From the NCBI GenBank assembly GCA_963702165.1, contig OY969722.1, positions 2,666,001 through 2,730,000 on the forward strand: 64,000 bases of DNA. The letters are read 5' to 3'. The translations under genes were made by a program, and so were the position numbers. The notes below the pieces were generated by a model. That model ran no database searches. It saw nothing but the letters and a program-made list of their open reading frames with translations, and was not told where the DNA came from. The stretch is from Terrimesophilobacter sp963702165 (GTDB lineage: Bacteria; Actinomycetota; Actinomycetes; Actinomycetales; Microbacteriaceae). The number at the start of each line of letters is the position of its first letter. Position 1 is the first letter of the stretch. This document shows positions 27,088-35,992 of the stretch, piece after piece.

Positions 27088-28004
27088 ATGTTCACGTTCG
27101 ATCAACTGCGAAGCTTCGTCGTCCTGGCGGAGGAGCTGCACTTCAGTCGCGCCGCCGACAAGTTGAATATGACCCAACCGCCGCTCAGCCGGCAGATCCA
27201 GAAACTCGAGGCCGAGCTCGGCTTCACCCTGTTCGACCGCACCAACAAGAACGTCCAGCTGACCGCGGCCGGAAGCGCGTTCCGCAGCGAGGCGGAGAAG
27301 ATCCTGAGCATCGCGGAGGCGTCCCGGGCCATGGCGCAGCGCATCGCCGACGGATCGGCCGGCGAGATCAAGATCGGCATCACCGCGACCGGCATCATGG
27401 AGCTGCTCGGGGAGATCCTGGCGCGCCTCGACGTCCACGCGCCGGGGGTCGCCGTCGACATTGACGAGATGGTTACGAAGGACCAGGTCGCCGCGCTGCT
27501 GCGCGGATCCATCGATATCGGCTTCGTGCGGGAGGTGCCGCTGTCCGCCGAGCTGGTGTCGCTGCTCGTCCGGCAGGAGCCCCTGGTCGCCGCCATCAGC
27601 AACCGGCACCGACTGGCTGTGACCTCGCGCGAGTCTGAGCGTGGCGGAGCTCGAGGGCGAGCACGTCCTGACCTACTCGCCGGATCGACGCGCGCTACTT
27701 CCGGGCGCTGGTCGACACGGTGCTCAGCGACGTGAGCGACCCGGCCGAGCCAGGAGATCACCCAGGTGCACAGCATGCTGTCGCTCGTCGCGGCCAACAA
27801 GGGCATCGCGCTTGTGCCCGTTCTCGGCGAGCAAGCTCGGGATGTCCGGGATCGTCTATCCGAGCCATCGGGGAGCATCAGGAGCCGAAGGTTCGATTGC
27901 ACGCGGTGTGGCGTGCCGACAACTCGAACCCGGTGATCCGGGCGGCAGCCCGCGTCCTGCAGGAGCTCCACTCGGCATCCCGGCCGCATTCGATTATGTC
28001 GTGA
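27088..28004 (+). pseudogene. LysR family transcriptional regulator, frameshifted as sequenced
   Basis: The N-terminal helix-turn-helix is intact (FDQLRSFVVLAEELHFSRAA, MTQPPLSRQIQKLE), followed by the effector domain up to about residue 180 (KIGITATGIMELLGEILARL). After 27630 several single-base indels (near 27636, 27690, 27750, 27830 and 27860) move the frame; the rebuilt C-terminus reads ITQVHSMLSLVAANKGIALVP and VIRAAARVLQEL. The gene is divergent from the dehydrogenase and upstream of kdgD, so it most likely activates this sugar-acid locus. ATG at 27088 follows a GGGGCGGG tract. Confidence 0.82.
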
Positions 28005-28130
28005 AAGGTATCGACAGGATACAAAAGAGCTGTTGATCGGGTATGTCATGCCTCCCTACGCTGAGACAACCGCCCGAAGGAGGTCACTCCTTCGTTTGGA
28101 TACCACCATCAAACAAAGGAACCACCGACT

Positions 28131-29063
28131 GTGACTGCCTACAGCCCGCAAGATCTCGCCACGAAGATCGGCAGCGGACTTCTCTCGTTCCCCGTGACGG
28201 CGTTCGCCGAGGACCTCAGCCTTCGACGAGACTCGCTACCGCGAGCACGTCGCGTGGATGAGCAGCCACGACGTCGCCGGTCTCTTCGCCGCCGGCGGCA
28301 CCGGCGAGTTCTTCTCGCTGACCAACGACGAGATCTCGTCGCGTCGTCACCGCGGCCGTCGCAGGAAGTCCGGACGGCGTTCCCGGTGCTCGCACCGGCC
28401 GGCGGCTCCGTCGTCGACGCGATCGAACAGGCCCGCATCGCCGAAGCGAGCCGGCGCCGCCGGCATCCTGCTGTTCCCGCCCTACCTCACCGAGGCCTCG
28501 CAGGATGGCCTCGCCGCCTACATCGAGGCGGTCTGCCGAGCACGCCGCTCGGCGTCGTCGTCTACAGCCGCGCGAACATGTCGCTGGACGCCGACACCGT
28601 CGCCCGCGTCGCCGAGCGCAACGCCAACCTCATCGGCTTCAAGGACGGCGTCGGCAGTCTCGACCAGATGACCAAGATCTACACCGCAGCTCGGCGACCG
28701 CCTGATCTACATCGGCGGCCTGCCGACCGCCGAGACGTACGCGCTGCCGTACCTCGAGCTCGGTGTCACCACCTACTCGTCGGCCATGTTCAACTTCGTG
28801 CCCGAATTCGCACTGCGCTTCTACGCCGCCGTTCGCGCCAAGGACCACGACTTCGTCTTCACCAGCCTGCGCGACTTCGTGCTGCCGTACCTCGAGATCC
28901 GCGACCGCAAGCGCGGCTACGCGGTGTCGATCGTCAAGGCCGGCCTGAACGTGACCGGCCGTCCGATCGGAGGCGTGCGTCCGCCGCTCACCGACCTCAC
29001 CGACGAAGAGAACGAGTGTCTCGCGCGAGCTCGATGCAGAAGGTCGCGCCGGTACAGGTGTAG
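28131..29063 (+). pseudogene. kdgD: 5-dehydro-4-deoxyglucarate dehydratase, frameshifted as sequenced
   Basis: A DapA-family aldolase-like enzyme that removes water and CO2 from 5-keto-4-deoxy-glucarate to give alpha-ketoglutarate semialdehyde. Rebuilt motifs: GLLSFPVTAFAED, LFAAGGTGEFFSL, LFPPYLTEASQDGLAAYIEAV, VVVYSRANM, Schiff-base lysine in LIGFKDGVGSLDQM, and YGGL/TYSSAMFNFVPE. It carries about nine single-base indels, mostly insertions (for example near 28209, 28338, 28367, 28451, 28688, 29023); one deletion near 28538. After correction the frame runs from the GTG start to the TAG at 29063. Sequence error is likely. Confidence 0.82.
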
Positions 29064-29143
29064 TCCTCGCTCGCCTTCGCCGGTGACCGCGGCGCAACCG
29101 CGCGTCACCGGCTCACCTTCGAATCACGACCTGGAAAGGAACC

Positions 29144-29931
29144 ATGGATCTCAACAACACAGTTTCGATACCGTCGCGTGGAAGCCACAGACCCGCTTGT
29201 CGATCCTCAAGCAGGTCAACAAGTTCTACGGCGAGCAACCACGTGCTCCGCGACATCAACACGGTCGTCAACCGTGGCGAGATCGTTGCGCTGATCGGCC
29301 CGTCCGGCGCGGGAAAGTCGACGCTCTGCCGGGCGATCAACCGCCTGGAGACCATCAGCTCCGGCGAGATCTACATCGACGGCGTGGCGCTGCCTGAGGA
29401 GGGCCGCGAGCTGGCCACGCCTGCGTGCCGACGTCGGCATGGTGTTCCAATCGTTCAACCTGTTCGCGCACAAGACGGTGCTCGAGAACGTCGCGCTCGG
29501 CCCGGTCATGGTGCGGCGGAGGCCAAGAAGGCGGATGCCCGCAAGCTCGCCATGGAGCACCTCGACCGAGTCGGGGTCGCCAACCAGGCCGACAAGCTGC
29601 CTGCTCAGCTCTCCGGCGGCCAGCAGCAGCGCGTCGCGATCGCCCGCGCTCTCGCCATGAACCCCAAGGTCATGCTGTTCGACGAGCCGACCAGCGCACT
29701 CGACCCGGAGATGGTCAGCGAGGTGCTGGACGTGATGCTGCGCCCTCGCGCAAGACCGGCATGACCATGGTCGTCGTCACCCATGAGATGGGCTTCGCCC
29801 GCGAGGCCGCGGACCGCATCATCTTCATGGCCGACGGCCAGGTCGTCGAAGAGGCGCCACCAGCCGAGTTCTTCGCCGACCCCAAGACCACCCGAGCGCG
29901 GGACTTCCTCCAGAAGATCCTGGCCCGCTAG
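29144..29931 (+). pseudogene. Polar amino-acid ABC transporter ATP-binding protein, frameshifted as sequenced
   Basis: GlnQ-type ATPase: Walker A GPSGAGKSTLCRAINRLE, Q-loop FQSFNLFAHKTVLENV, signature LSGGQQQRVAIARALAM, Walker B MLFDEPTSALDPEMV, and VVVTHEMGFAREAADR. It needs about six single-base insertions removed (near 29186, 29208, 29234, 29420, 29746, 29753) and one deletion repaired near 29517. The sum agrees with the frame change between start and stop. RBS GAAAGGA precedes ATG. It is the first gene of the importer. Confidence 0.85.
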
Positions 29932-29973
29932 ACCTCACCACCGAAGTAGCCGACAATCACAACGAGGAGAAAC

Positions 29974-30873
29974 ATGTCAAAAACGGACCATGGCGATCGC
30001 CAGCGTCGCCAGCACTGGGCCTGCTGCTGAGCGCGGCTGCGCGTCCAGCCACCGCGCCAGGAGCCGACCGCGGTTGACGCAGGCCAAGTTCCCCGTGGCC
30101 GACGAGCGTGACGCTCGAAGGCAGCCCGACACTCGATGCGATGCATCGAAGCGCGGCAAGATCGTTCTCGGCGTCAAGGAGGACCAGCCCGGCTTCGGCG
30201 TGCGCGACTCGGCCACCGGACGACCGCTCCGGCTTCGACATCGACCTGGCCACCTGGATCGCAGCCGAGCTCGGCTTCGCCACCGACAAGATCGAGTTCG
30301 TCACCATCCCCAGCCAGAGCCGCGAGCAGGCGCTGACCAACGGTGACGCCGACCTCATCATCGGCATGTACACGATCTCCGAGAAGCGCAAGGAGCTCGT
30401 CGGCTTCGCCGGACCGTACATGACCAACGGCCAGAGCATCCTGGTGCGCGCGGACAACACCGACATCAAGGGCGAGGCCGACCTGGCCGGGCACAAGGTG
30501 TGCTCGATCACCGGTTCGACCCCGATCCAGTACATCAAGGACGAACCACCCGGACGTCGAGACCGGTCGAGTTCGACAACATGGCCCAGTGCGTCGACGC
30601 GCTCGCTCAACGGCCAGGTCGACGCGGTGACCACGGATGAGGCCCTCCTCATCGGCTACATCACGCTCGACCCCGGACGAGCTCAAGGTCGTCGGAAAGC
30701 CGTTCACCACACGAGGGCTTCGGCATCGGCGTGAGCCAAGGAGGACAACGCCCTGCGCCACTTCGTCAACGACCTTCTCGTCGAGCAAGGCGGATGTCCT
30801 GCAGGCGATCTACGACGACAACCTGGGTTCCTCGGGCGTCGAGTTCCAGACCGCTGAGGTCGACAACTACTAG
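29974..30873 (+). pseudogene. Amino-acid ABC transporter substrate-binding protein (family 3), frameshifted
   Basis: Secreted binding protein with a short hydrophobic signal after MSKT; the N-terminal part is badly broken between 29985 and 30190. The mature fold reads KIVLGVKEDQPGFGVRD, GFDIDLATWIAAELGF, EFVTIPSQSREQALTNGDAD, LIIGMYTISEKRKELVGFAG and GYITLDP near the end. This is the glutamate/glutamine-type family 3. The ligand may be a carboxylated or aminated compound that feeds the KdgD pathway. GAGGAGA lies before the ATG. Single-base indels are frequent (about one per 100 bases). Confidence 0.82.
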
Positions 30874-30892
30874 GCAGCACCCCGCGCGGACG

Positions 30893-30924
30893 GGGGAGAG
30901 GGCCGCACTGCGGCCTCTCTCCCC
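30893..30924 (+). terminator. Intra-operon stem-loop after the binding-protein gene
   Basis: GGGGAGAGGGCCGCA pairs with TGCGGCCTCTCTCCCC with one bulged base. It lies 20 bases after the binding-protein stop and before the permease. Such hairpins usually protect the upstream mRNA or partly stop transcription, giving more binding protein than permease. Confidence 0.65.
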
Positions 30925-30953
30925 GCAGGCTCAGCGCAGAGATCGGAATCCCC

Positions 30954-31603
30954 ATGCAGGTTCTCCTGGACAACCTCGACCTGTTTGTCCTGGGATTCAC
31001 GAACACGGTGATCATGTTCGTGATCTCCGCAGTGTTCTCGCTGATCCTCGGATGCATCATCGGCGTCCTGCGGATCTCCCCATCGACGCCGATGCGCGCC
31101 GTCGGCACGGTGTACGTCAACACGCTGCGGAACACGCCCGCTCGCGCTGCTGATGATGTTCTTCGCGCTCGGCTACCCGAAGCTCGGGCTGCCCGGCGCT
31201 CGACTACACGACCCTCGCGATCATCGCGCTCGTGCTCTACACCGCCAGCTACGTCGCCGAGGTCTTCCGCTCCGGGATCAACTCCATCGACACGCGGGCA
31301 GACCGAGGCGGCCCGCGCGATCGGGCTCACCTTCGGCCAGGTGCATGCGGGTCGTGCTCGTCCCGCAGGCCTTCCGCAACGTCGTGCCGCCGCTGGTCAG
31401 CGTGTTCATCGCCGCTGCTCAAGAACACCACGGTCGCGAGCGGCTTCTCCGTCATGCAGGCCGGCGCCATCTCCGCCAACATGTCCGAGCGCGGCGAGAA
31501 CCTCCTCGTCACGCTCCTCTGGGTCGCCCTGTTCTTCTTCATCCTCGTCATGGGCCTGGCCGCCGTGCAACGGAAGTTCGAACGAAAGTGGGCGCAATCA
31601 TGA
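30954..31603 (+). pseudogene. Amino-acid ABC transporter permease 1, frameshifted as sequenced
   Basis: HisM/GlnP-type membrane permease. Rebuilt sequence: FVLGFTNTVIMFVISAVFSL, IGVLRISPSTPMRAVGTVYV, LRNTP, LYTASYVAEVFRSGINSI, then the cytoplasmic EAA loop EAARAIGLTFGQVM (contacts the ATPase), VLVPQAFRNVVPPLVSVFI and LKNTTVASGFSVMQAG. Insertions near 31141, 31201, 31301, 31347 and 31422 break the frame. The stop overlaps the next start (ATGA). Confidence 0.84.
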
Positions 31604-32475
31604 GCGTACGCCACCCAGGAGCTCTTCGACGTGCTCGGCCCGAAGGGTCGGCGCAAGAGCAACATCGCCGGATTCATCACGATCGCCGTCGTCGTCGCTC
31701 ATCCTCGGCTTCATCGTCTTCCAGCTCTACCAGATCCGGTCAGTTCGACGCCAAGAAGTGGCAGCTCTTCACGCTTCCCGTTGGTGCAGGAGGAGATTCT
31801 CCAGCACCACGTCTCGACCCTGAGCGCGTTCGCCGTGGGAGCGGTCCTCAGCCCTGGTGCTCGGCGTGCTGCTGCTGCTCGGTCGGATCTCGTCGGTGCA
31901 AGTGGATCAGCGTGCTGTCCAGCTTGGCTGACCGAGACCTTCCGCGCGATCCCGCTGCTCGTGCTGATGATGCTCATCTACTACGGGCTGCCGGTGCTCG
32001 GCGCGACCTTCGTCACCCCGTTCGTCGCCGTCGTCGGTCGGGTCTCATGATCTACAACGGCTCCGTCTTCGCCGAGATCTTCCGCGCGGGCCTCAACTCG
32101 CTGCCGAAGGGACAGAGCGAGGCCGGCTTCGCGGTCGGGCTTGCGTCGGAGCCAGGTGCTCGCGCGTGATCCTGGCCCCCCAGGCCATCCGGAACATGCT
32201 GCCGACCATCATCTCCCAGCTCGTCGTCGCCCTGAAGGACACCGCGCTCGGCTTCATGGTCACCTACCCGGAGCTGCTCTACCTGGCGAAGTTCTACGGA
32301 ACCCAGATGCAGTACGGCAGCCCGATCATCCCGTCGGCAATCGTCATGGGATCCATCTACGTCGCTGCTGTGCCTGCTCCTGTCCTGGATCGCGGTGCGT
32401 GTCGACGGTGGTCGAAGTGGCGAATTCACGTCGAGCGCGAAAGCTCCGAAGAAAGCGAGCTGCACTGCAATATGA
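31600..32475 (+). pseudogene. Amino-acid ABC transporter permease 2, frameshifted as sequenced
   Basis: Second permease of the pair, with a longer N-terminal cytoplasmic tail (QELFDVLGPKGRRKSN) and one extra membrane helix before the common core. Rebuilt core: ETFRAIPLLVLMMLIYYGLP, MIYNGSVFAEIFRAGLNSLP, GQSEAGFAVGL, ILAPQAIRNMLPTIISQLVV and LKDTALGFMVTYPELL. Insertions near 31610, 31698, 31741, 31787, 31853, 31905 and 32366 are needed, among others. After the last, the frame ends in TGA at 32473-32475, overlapping the aminotransferase ATG. Confidence 0.82.
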
Positions 32476-33687
32476 CTGATCTGACCGTCTCCCGGCTCCT
32501 GGCTTCGGTCACCGAGTCGGCGCCGCAGGCCATCGACGCACTGGCCAAGAAGTACCTGGCCGCCGGGCGGCCGGTGATCGCGTTCGGCGCCGGCGAGCCC
32601 GATTTCGACACGCCCGTCGTTCATCACGGAGGCCGCCAAGCGCGCGGTCGACGACCCGAAGAACCACCACTACAGCGGCCCGTCCGGGTCTGCCGAAGCT
32701 GCGCGAGGCGGTCGCCGCCTACACGACCGAATACACCGGGCATGAGTTCACCGCCGCCAACGTGTCGATCGCGAACGGCGGCAAGCAGGCGATCTACAAC
32801 ACACTGTCCGCGATCCTCGAACCCGGGCGACGAGGTGCTGCTTCCCGCGCCGTACTGGACCAGCTACCCGGAGCAGGTCAAGCTCGCCGGCGGCGTCACG
32901 GTGCCCGTCGTCACCGACGTTCGAGGCCGAGTACAGGACGACCGTCGACGCGACTCGAGGCCGCGCGCACCGATCGCACCAAGGTGCTCATCTTCACCTC
33001 GCCGTCGAACCCGACCGGGTCGGTGTACGACCGAGGACGAGATCCGGGCGATCGGCGAGTGGGTCACCGAGCACGGCATCTGGGTGCTGTCGGACGAGAT
33101 CTACCACGACTTCGTATACGACGACGCGGCGCTTCGCGTCGATCTCCCGCTTCGTGCCGCGCGAGCAGCTGATCATCGTGAACGGGCTCGGCGAAGACCC
33201 ACGTGCTGACCGGGTGGCGCCTCGGCTGGGTCGCTCGCGCCGGTTCCGATCTCGAACGCGATCAAGAACTTCCAGTCGCACACGACCGGGAACGTGTCGA
33301 ACCTGTCACAGCAGGCCGCTTTGGCCGCGCTCGCCGACGGAGCGGACTTCCCCGCGCGGATGCGTGAGGTCTTCGACCGTCGCAGGTCTATCGCCTTCGA
33401 CATCCTCTCGTCGGTGAAGGGGTTCCGGGTTCCGCGGCCGCGCGGTGCGTTCTATCTCTTCCCGGAGGTCAGCTCGGTGCTCGACGGACGGCTCAGCCTG
33501 GACTCGGTCCCGGTTACGACCTCGCTGGCGCTCTCGCAAGCTGCTGCTCGAGGAGATCGACGTCGCGGTGGTGCCCGGTGAGGCGTTCGGCGCGGACGGG
33601 TACCTGCGCTTCTCCTACGCGCTCGACGATGCTGCGCTCGTGGAGGGGCTCACGCGCATCCGCGACTTCATGGACGCCCGGCTCTAG
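32472..33687 (+). pseudogene. PLP-dependent aminotransferase class I/II, frameshifted as sequenced
   Basis: Aspartate-aminotransferase fold. Rebuilt motifs: VIAFGAGEPDFDTP, HYSGPSGLPKLREAV, GGKQAIYNTLSAIL, LLPAPYWTSYPEQV, IFTSPSNPTGSVY, WVLSDEIYHDFVYD and the PLP lysine in AKTHVLTGWRLGWVA, then RGAFYLFPEVSS and YLRFSYALDD. Many single-base indels, densest near 32610-33280; the last near 33540. It is the last gene of the importer operon and could remove the amino group of the imported compound. Translational coupling with permease 2 (ATGA). Confidence 0.84.
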
Positions 33688-33713
33688 ACGCGCCCTTCGC
33701 TCAACCACCTGCC

Positions 33714-33761
33714 GGTTTGTTGACCGCGCGCCACTTCAATCCGGCGCGCGGTCAACAAACC
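33714..33761. terminator. Long perfect stem-loop (palindrome family V) after the importer operon
   Basis: A perfect 19-bp stem (GGTTTGTTGACCGCGCGCC at 33714-33732 with its complement at 33743-33761) around a 10-base loop, 26 bases after the aminotransferase stop. No T-tract follows. It has no inner palindrome, unlike families I, III and IV. Confidence 0.8.
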
Positions 33762-33873
33762 CCGGCGTTGTTGGTGACTCACACCCTTTTTGGGGGTGTG
33801 CGGGGAAAGCGCACGCCTCTAAAGTTCGAGGCCACCGCTTTAGAAAGTGTTCTACACCCGAAGAGGAGCACTA

Positions 33874-34329
33874 ATGGTTCAGGCAACCCAGGAAGAAGAA
33901 ATCGAATGGCCGGCGTCCGCGTTTAGATCGGATCCGGCACGTCAGGCCTTCGTGCTGCTGCGGATCATCTTCACCGTCGCGCCGATTCTGTTCGGACTCG
34001 ACAAGTTCTTCAATGTCCTTGTCCACTGGCCCATCTACCTCTACCCGAACGCGCTGGTCATTACCGAGCAAGAGGCGATGTACATCGTCGGCATCGTAGA
34101 GATCGTCGCCGGTCTCGCGGTGGCCGTCGTTCCGCGGTACGGGTCGCTGCTGGTGGTCCTCTGGCTTACCGCCATCATCGTCAACCTGATCGCGGTGGGC
34201 AGCTTCTACGATGTCGCGCTTCGCGACTTCGGGCTGCTGGTCGGAGCGCTCGCGTTGTGGCGGCTGTCCGTCGTCTACGCACCTGGGCTGCCATTCCGGC
34301 GGCGAGCAAAGGTACCCGCCAAGCCCTAA
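33874..34329 (+). CDS. Four-helix membrane protein (DoxX-like)
   Basis: A 151-residue protein with four hydrophobic segments (VLLRIIFTVAPILFGLDKFF, YIVGIVEIVAGLAVAVVP, LLVVLWLTAIIVNLIAVGSF, DFGLLVGALALWRLSVV) and a charged C-terminal tail. The order and the R-I-I-F...G-L-D-K-F-F motif resemble DoxX-like proteins, whose role is unclear (often linked with quinones or redox). The start ATG at 33874 has a strong GAGGAG site. It stands alone between two terminators. Confidence 0.65.
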   Translation: MVQATQEEEIEWPASAFRSDPARQAFVLLRIIFTVAPILFGLDKFFNVLVHWPIYLYPNALVITEQEAMYIVGIVEIVAGLAVAVVPRYGSLLVVLWLTAIIVNLIAVGSFYDVALRDFGLLVGALALWRLSVVYAPGLPFRRRAKVPAKP

Positions 34330-34335
34330 CCTGCC

Positions 34336-35976
34336 TCAGGCTGCCAGCAACGCGTCGGCGTCGAGGATCTCGTAGGAGTAGCCCTGTTCGGCCAGGAAGC
34401 GCTGACGGTTTTGCGCGAAGTCCTGGTCGACGGTGTCGCGCGCGACCAGGGTGTAGAAGTTGGCGGGCAGCCCGCTCTCCTTGGGTCGTAGCAGCCGACC
34501 GAGTCGCTGCGCCTCCTCCTGCCGGGAGCCGAAGCTTCCTGAGACCTGGATGGCCACAGTCGCCTCCGGCAGGTCGACCGAGAAGTTGGCGACCTTCGAC
34601 ACCACCAGCACGGTGATCGACCCCTCACGGAACGCCTGGTACAGCCGTTCCCGCTCATCCACCGGGGTGGATCCGGTCAGCGACGGTGCGTCGAGGGCAT
34701 CCGCCAGCTGCTCGATCTGGTCCAGGTACTGGCCGATCACCAGGATGCGCTCACCGGCGTGCTTGTCGACCAGCTGCCGCACGACCCGCAGCTTCGCGGG
34801 CGCTGTCGCCGCCAGGCGGTATCGCTCATCGTCGGCGCTTGCCGCGTATTCGAGCCGCTCGTGCTGCGGCAGGTCGACGCGCACCTCGTAGCAGGATGCC
34901 GGCGAGATGAAGCCCTGCGCCTCGATCTCCTTCCACGGGGCGTCGAAGCGCTTCGGCCCGATCAGGCTGAACACGTCGCCCTCCCGGCCGTCCTCCCGCA
35001 CAAGCGTCGCGGTCAGCCCGAGCCGCCGCCGCGCCTGCAGCTCCGCGGTCAGCTTGAACACCGGCGCAGGCAGCAGGTGCACCTCGTCGTAGATGATCAG
35101 GCCCCAGTCCATCGCGTCGAGCAGGCCGAGGTGCGCGTACTCGCCCTTCCGCTTGGCGGTGAGGATCTGGTAGGTCGCGATGGTGACCGGCTTGACCTCC
35201 TTGACCGCTCCGGAGTACTCGCCGATCTCCTCCTCGGTCAGCGTGGTGCGGCGCAGCAGTTCGCTGCGCCACTGCCTGGCCGACACGGTGTTGGTGACGA
35301 GGATGAGCGTCGTCGTGCCCGCGCGCGCCATCGCGCCGGCACCGACCAGGGTCTTCCCGGCGCCGCACGGCAGCACCACAACGCCAGAGCCGCCGGTGAA
35401 GAAGTTGTCCACCGCGTGGTCCTGGTAGGGGCGCAGGTTCCAGTCGGAGGTGTCGAGGGTGATTTCGTGCGGTGTCCCCGGCGTGAAGCCGGCAAGGTCC
35501 TCTGCCGGCCAGCCGAGTTTCACCAGCTCCTGCTTGAGCTGCCCGCGCGCCCACGGCGCGACCGTGTAGCTGTCGGATGAGCGTTGCCCGGTGAGCAAGG
35601 GGGAGATGCGCTTGGCGCGTGAGATCTCGGTGAGCACCGCCGCATCCGTCGACCGCAGGACGAGGTCATCGCCGTCGCGTTCGATGACCAGCCGCCCGTA
35701 CCGGCCGACGGTCTCCCGGATGTCGATGGCCACCGACTGCGGGATCGGGAACTTCGCGTACCGCTCGAGTGTGCCGATCATGTCCTCGGCGTCATGGCCG
35801 GCAGCGCGCGCGTTCCACAGCCCAAGCCGGGTGATCCGGTAGCTGTGCATGTGCTCAGGGGCACGCTCGAGTTCGGCGAAGACCGCGAGATCATGCCGGG
35901 CATCCTCGGCCGCCGGGTGGGCGACCTCAAGCAGAACGCTCCGGTCGCTCTGCACGATCAGGGGTCCGGAAGGCAT
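34336..35976 (-). CDS. XPB/ERCC3-like DNA repair helicase
   Basis: A 546-residue superfamily 2 helicase. N-terminal XPB-type domain (PLIVQSDRSVLLEVAHP), Walker A in VVVLPCGAGKTLVG, DEVH box in LIIYDEVHLLPAPVF, motif III LGLTATLVREDG, and C-terminal helicase domain (VLVVSKVANFSVDLPEATVA, then EEAQRLGRLLRPK). It resembles mycobacterial XPB, a 3'-5' helicase that opens DNA, probably for repair. It lies 16 bases downstream of the helicase-associated gene on the same strand, the order known from mycobacteria. No iron-sulfur Cys are seen. Confidence 0.93.
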   Translation of the reverse strand: MPSGPLIVQSDRSVLLEVAHPAAEDARHDLAVFAELERAPEHMHSYRITRLGLWNARAAGHDAEDMIGTLERYAKFPIPQSVAIDIRETVGRYGRLVIERDGDDLVLRSTDAAVLTEISRAKRISPLLTGQRSSDSYTVAPWARGQLKQELVKLGWPAEDLAGFTPGTPHEITLDTSDWNLRPYQDHAVDNFFTGGSGVVVLPCGAGKTLVGAGAMARAGTTTLILVTNTVSARQWRSELLRRTTLTEEEIGEYSGAVKEVKPVTIATYQILTAKRKGEYAHLGLLDAMDWGLIIYDEVHLLPAPVFKLTAELQARRRLGLTATLVREDGREGDVFSLIGPKRFDAPWKEIEAQGFISPASCYEVRVDLPQHERLEYAASADDERYRLAATAPAKLRVVRQLVDKHAGERILVIGQYLDQIEQLADALDAPSLTGSTPVDERERLYQAFREGSITVLVVSKVANFSVDLPEATVAIQVSGSFGSRQEEAQRLGRLLRPKESGLPANFYTLVARDTVDQDFAQNRQRFLAEQGYSYEILDADALLAA

Positions 35977-35992
35977 CCGCGTATTCTACTCG

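Noticed and set aside
27630..33560. Programmed +1 frameshifting as an undescribed mechanism
   Set aside because: Sites share no slippery motif or spacing, occur many times per gene in unrelated genes, and a few are deletions. Sequence error explains them better.
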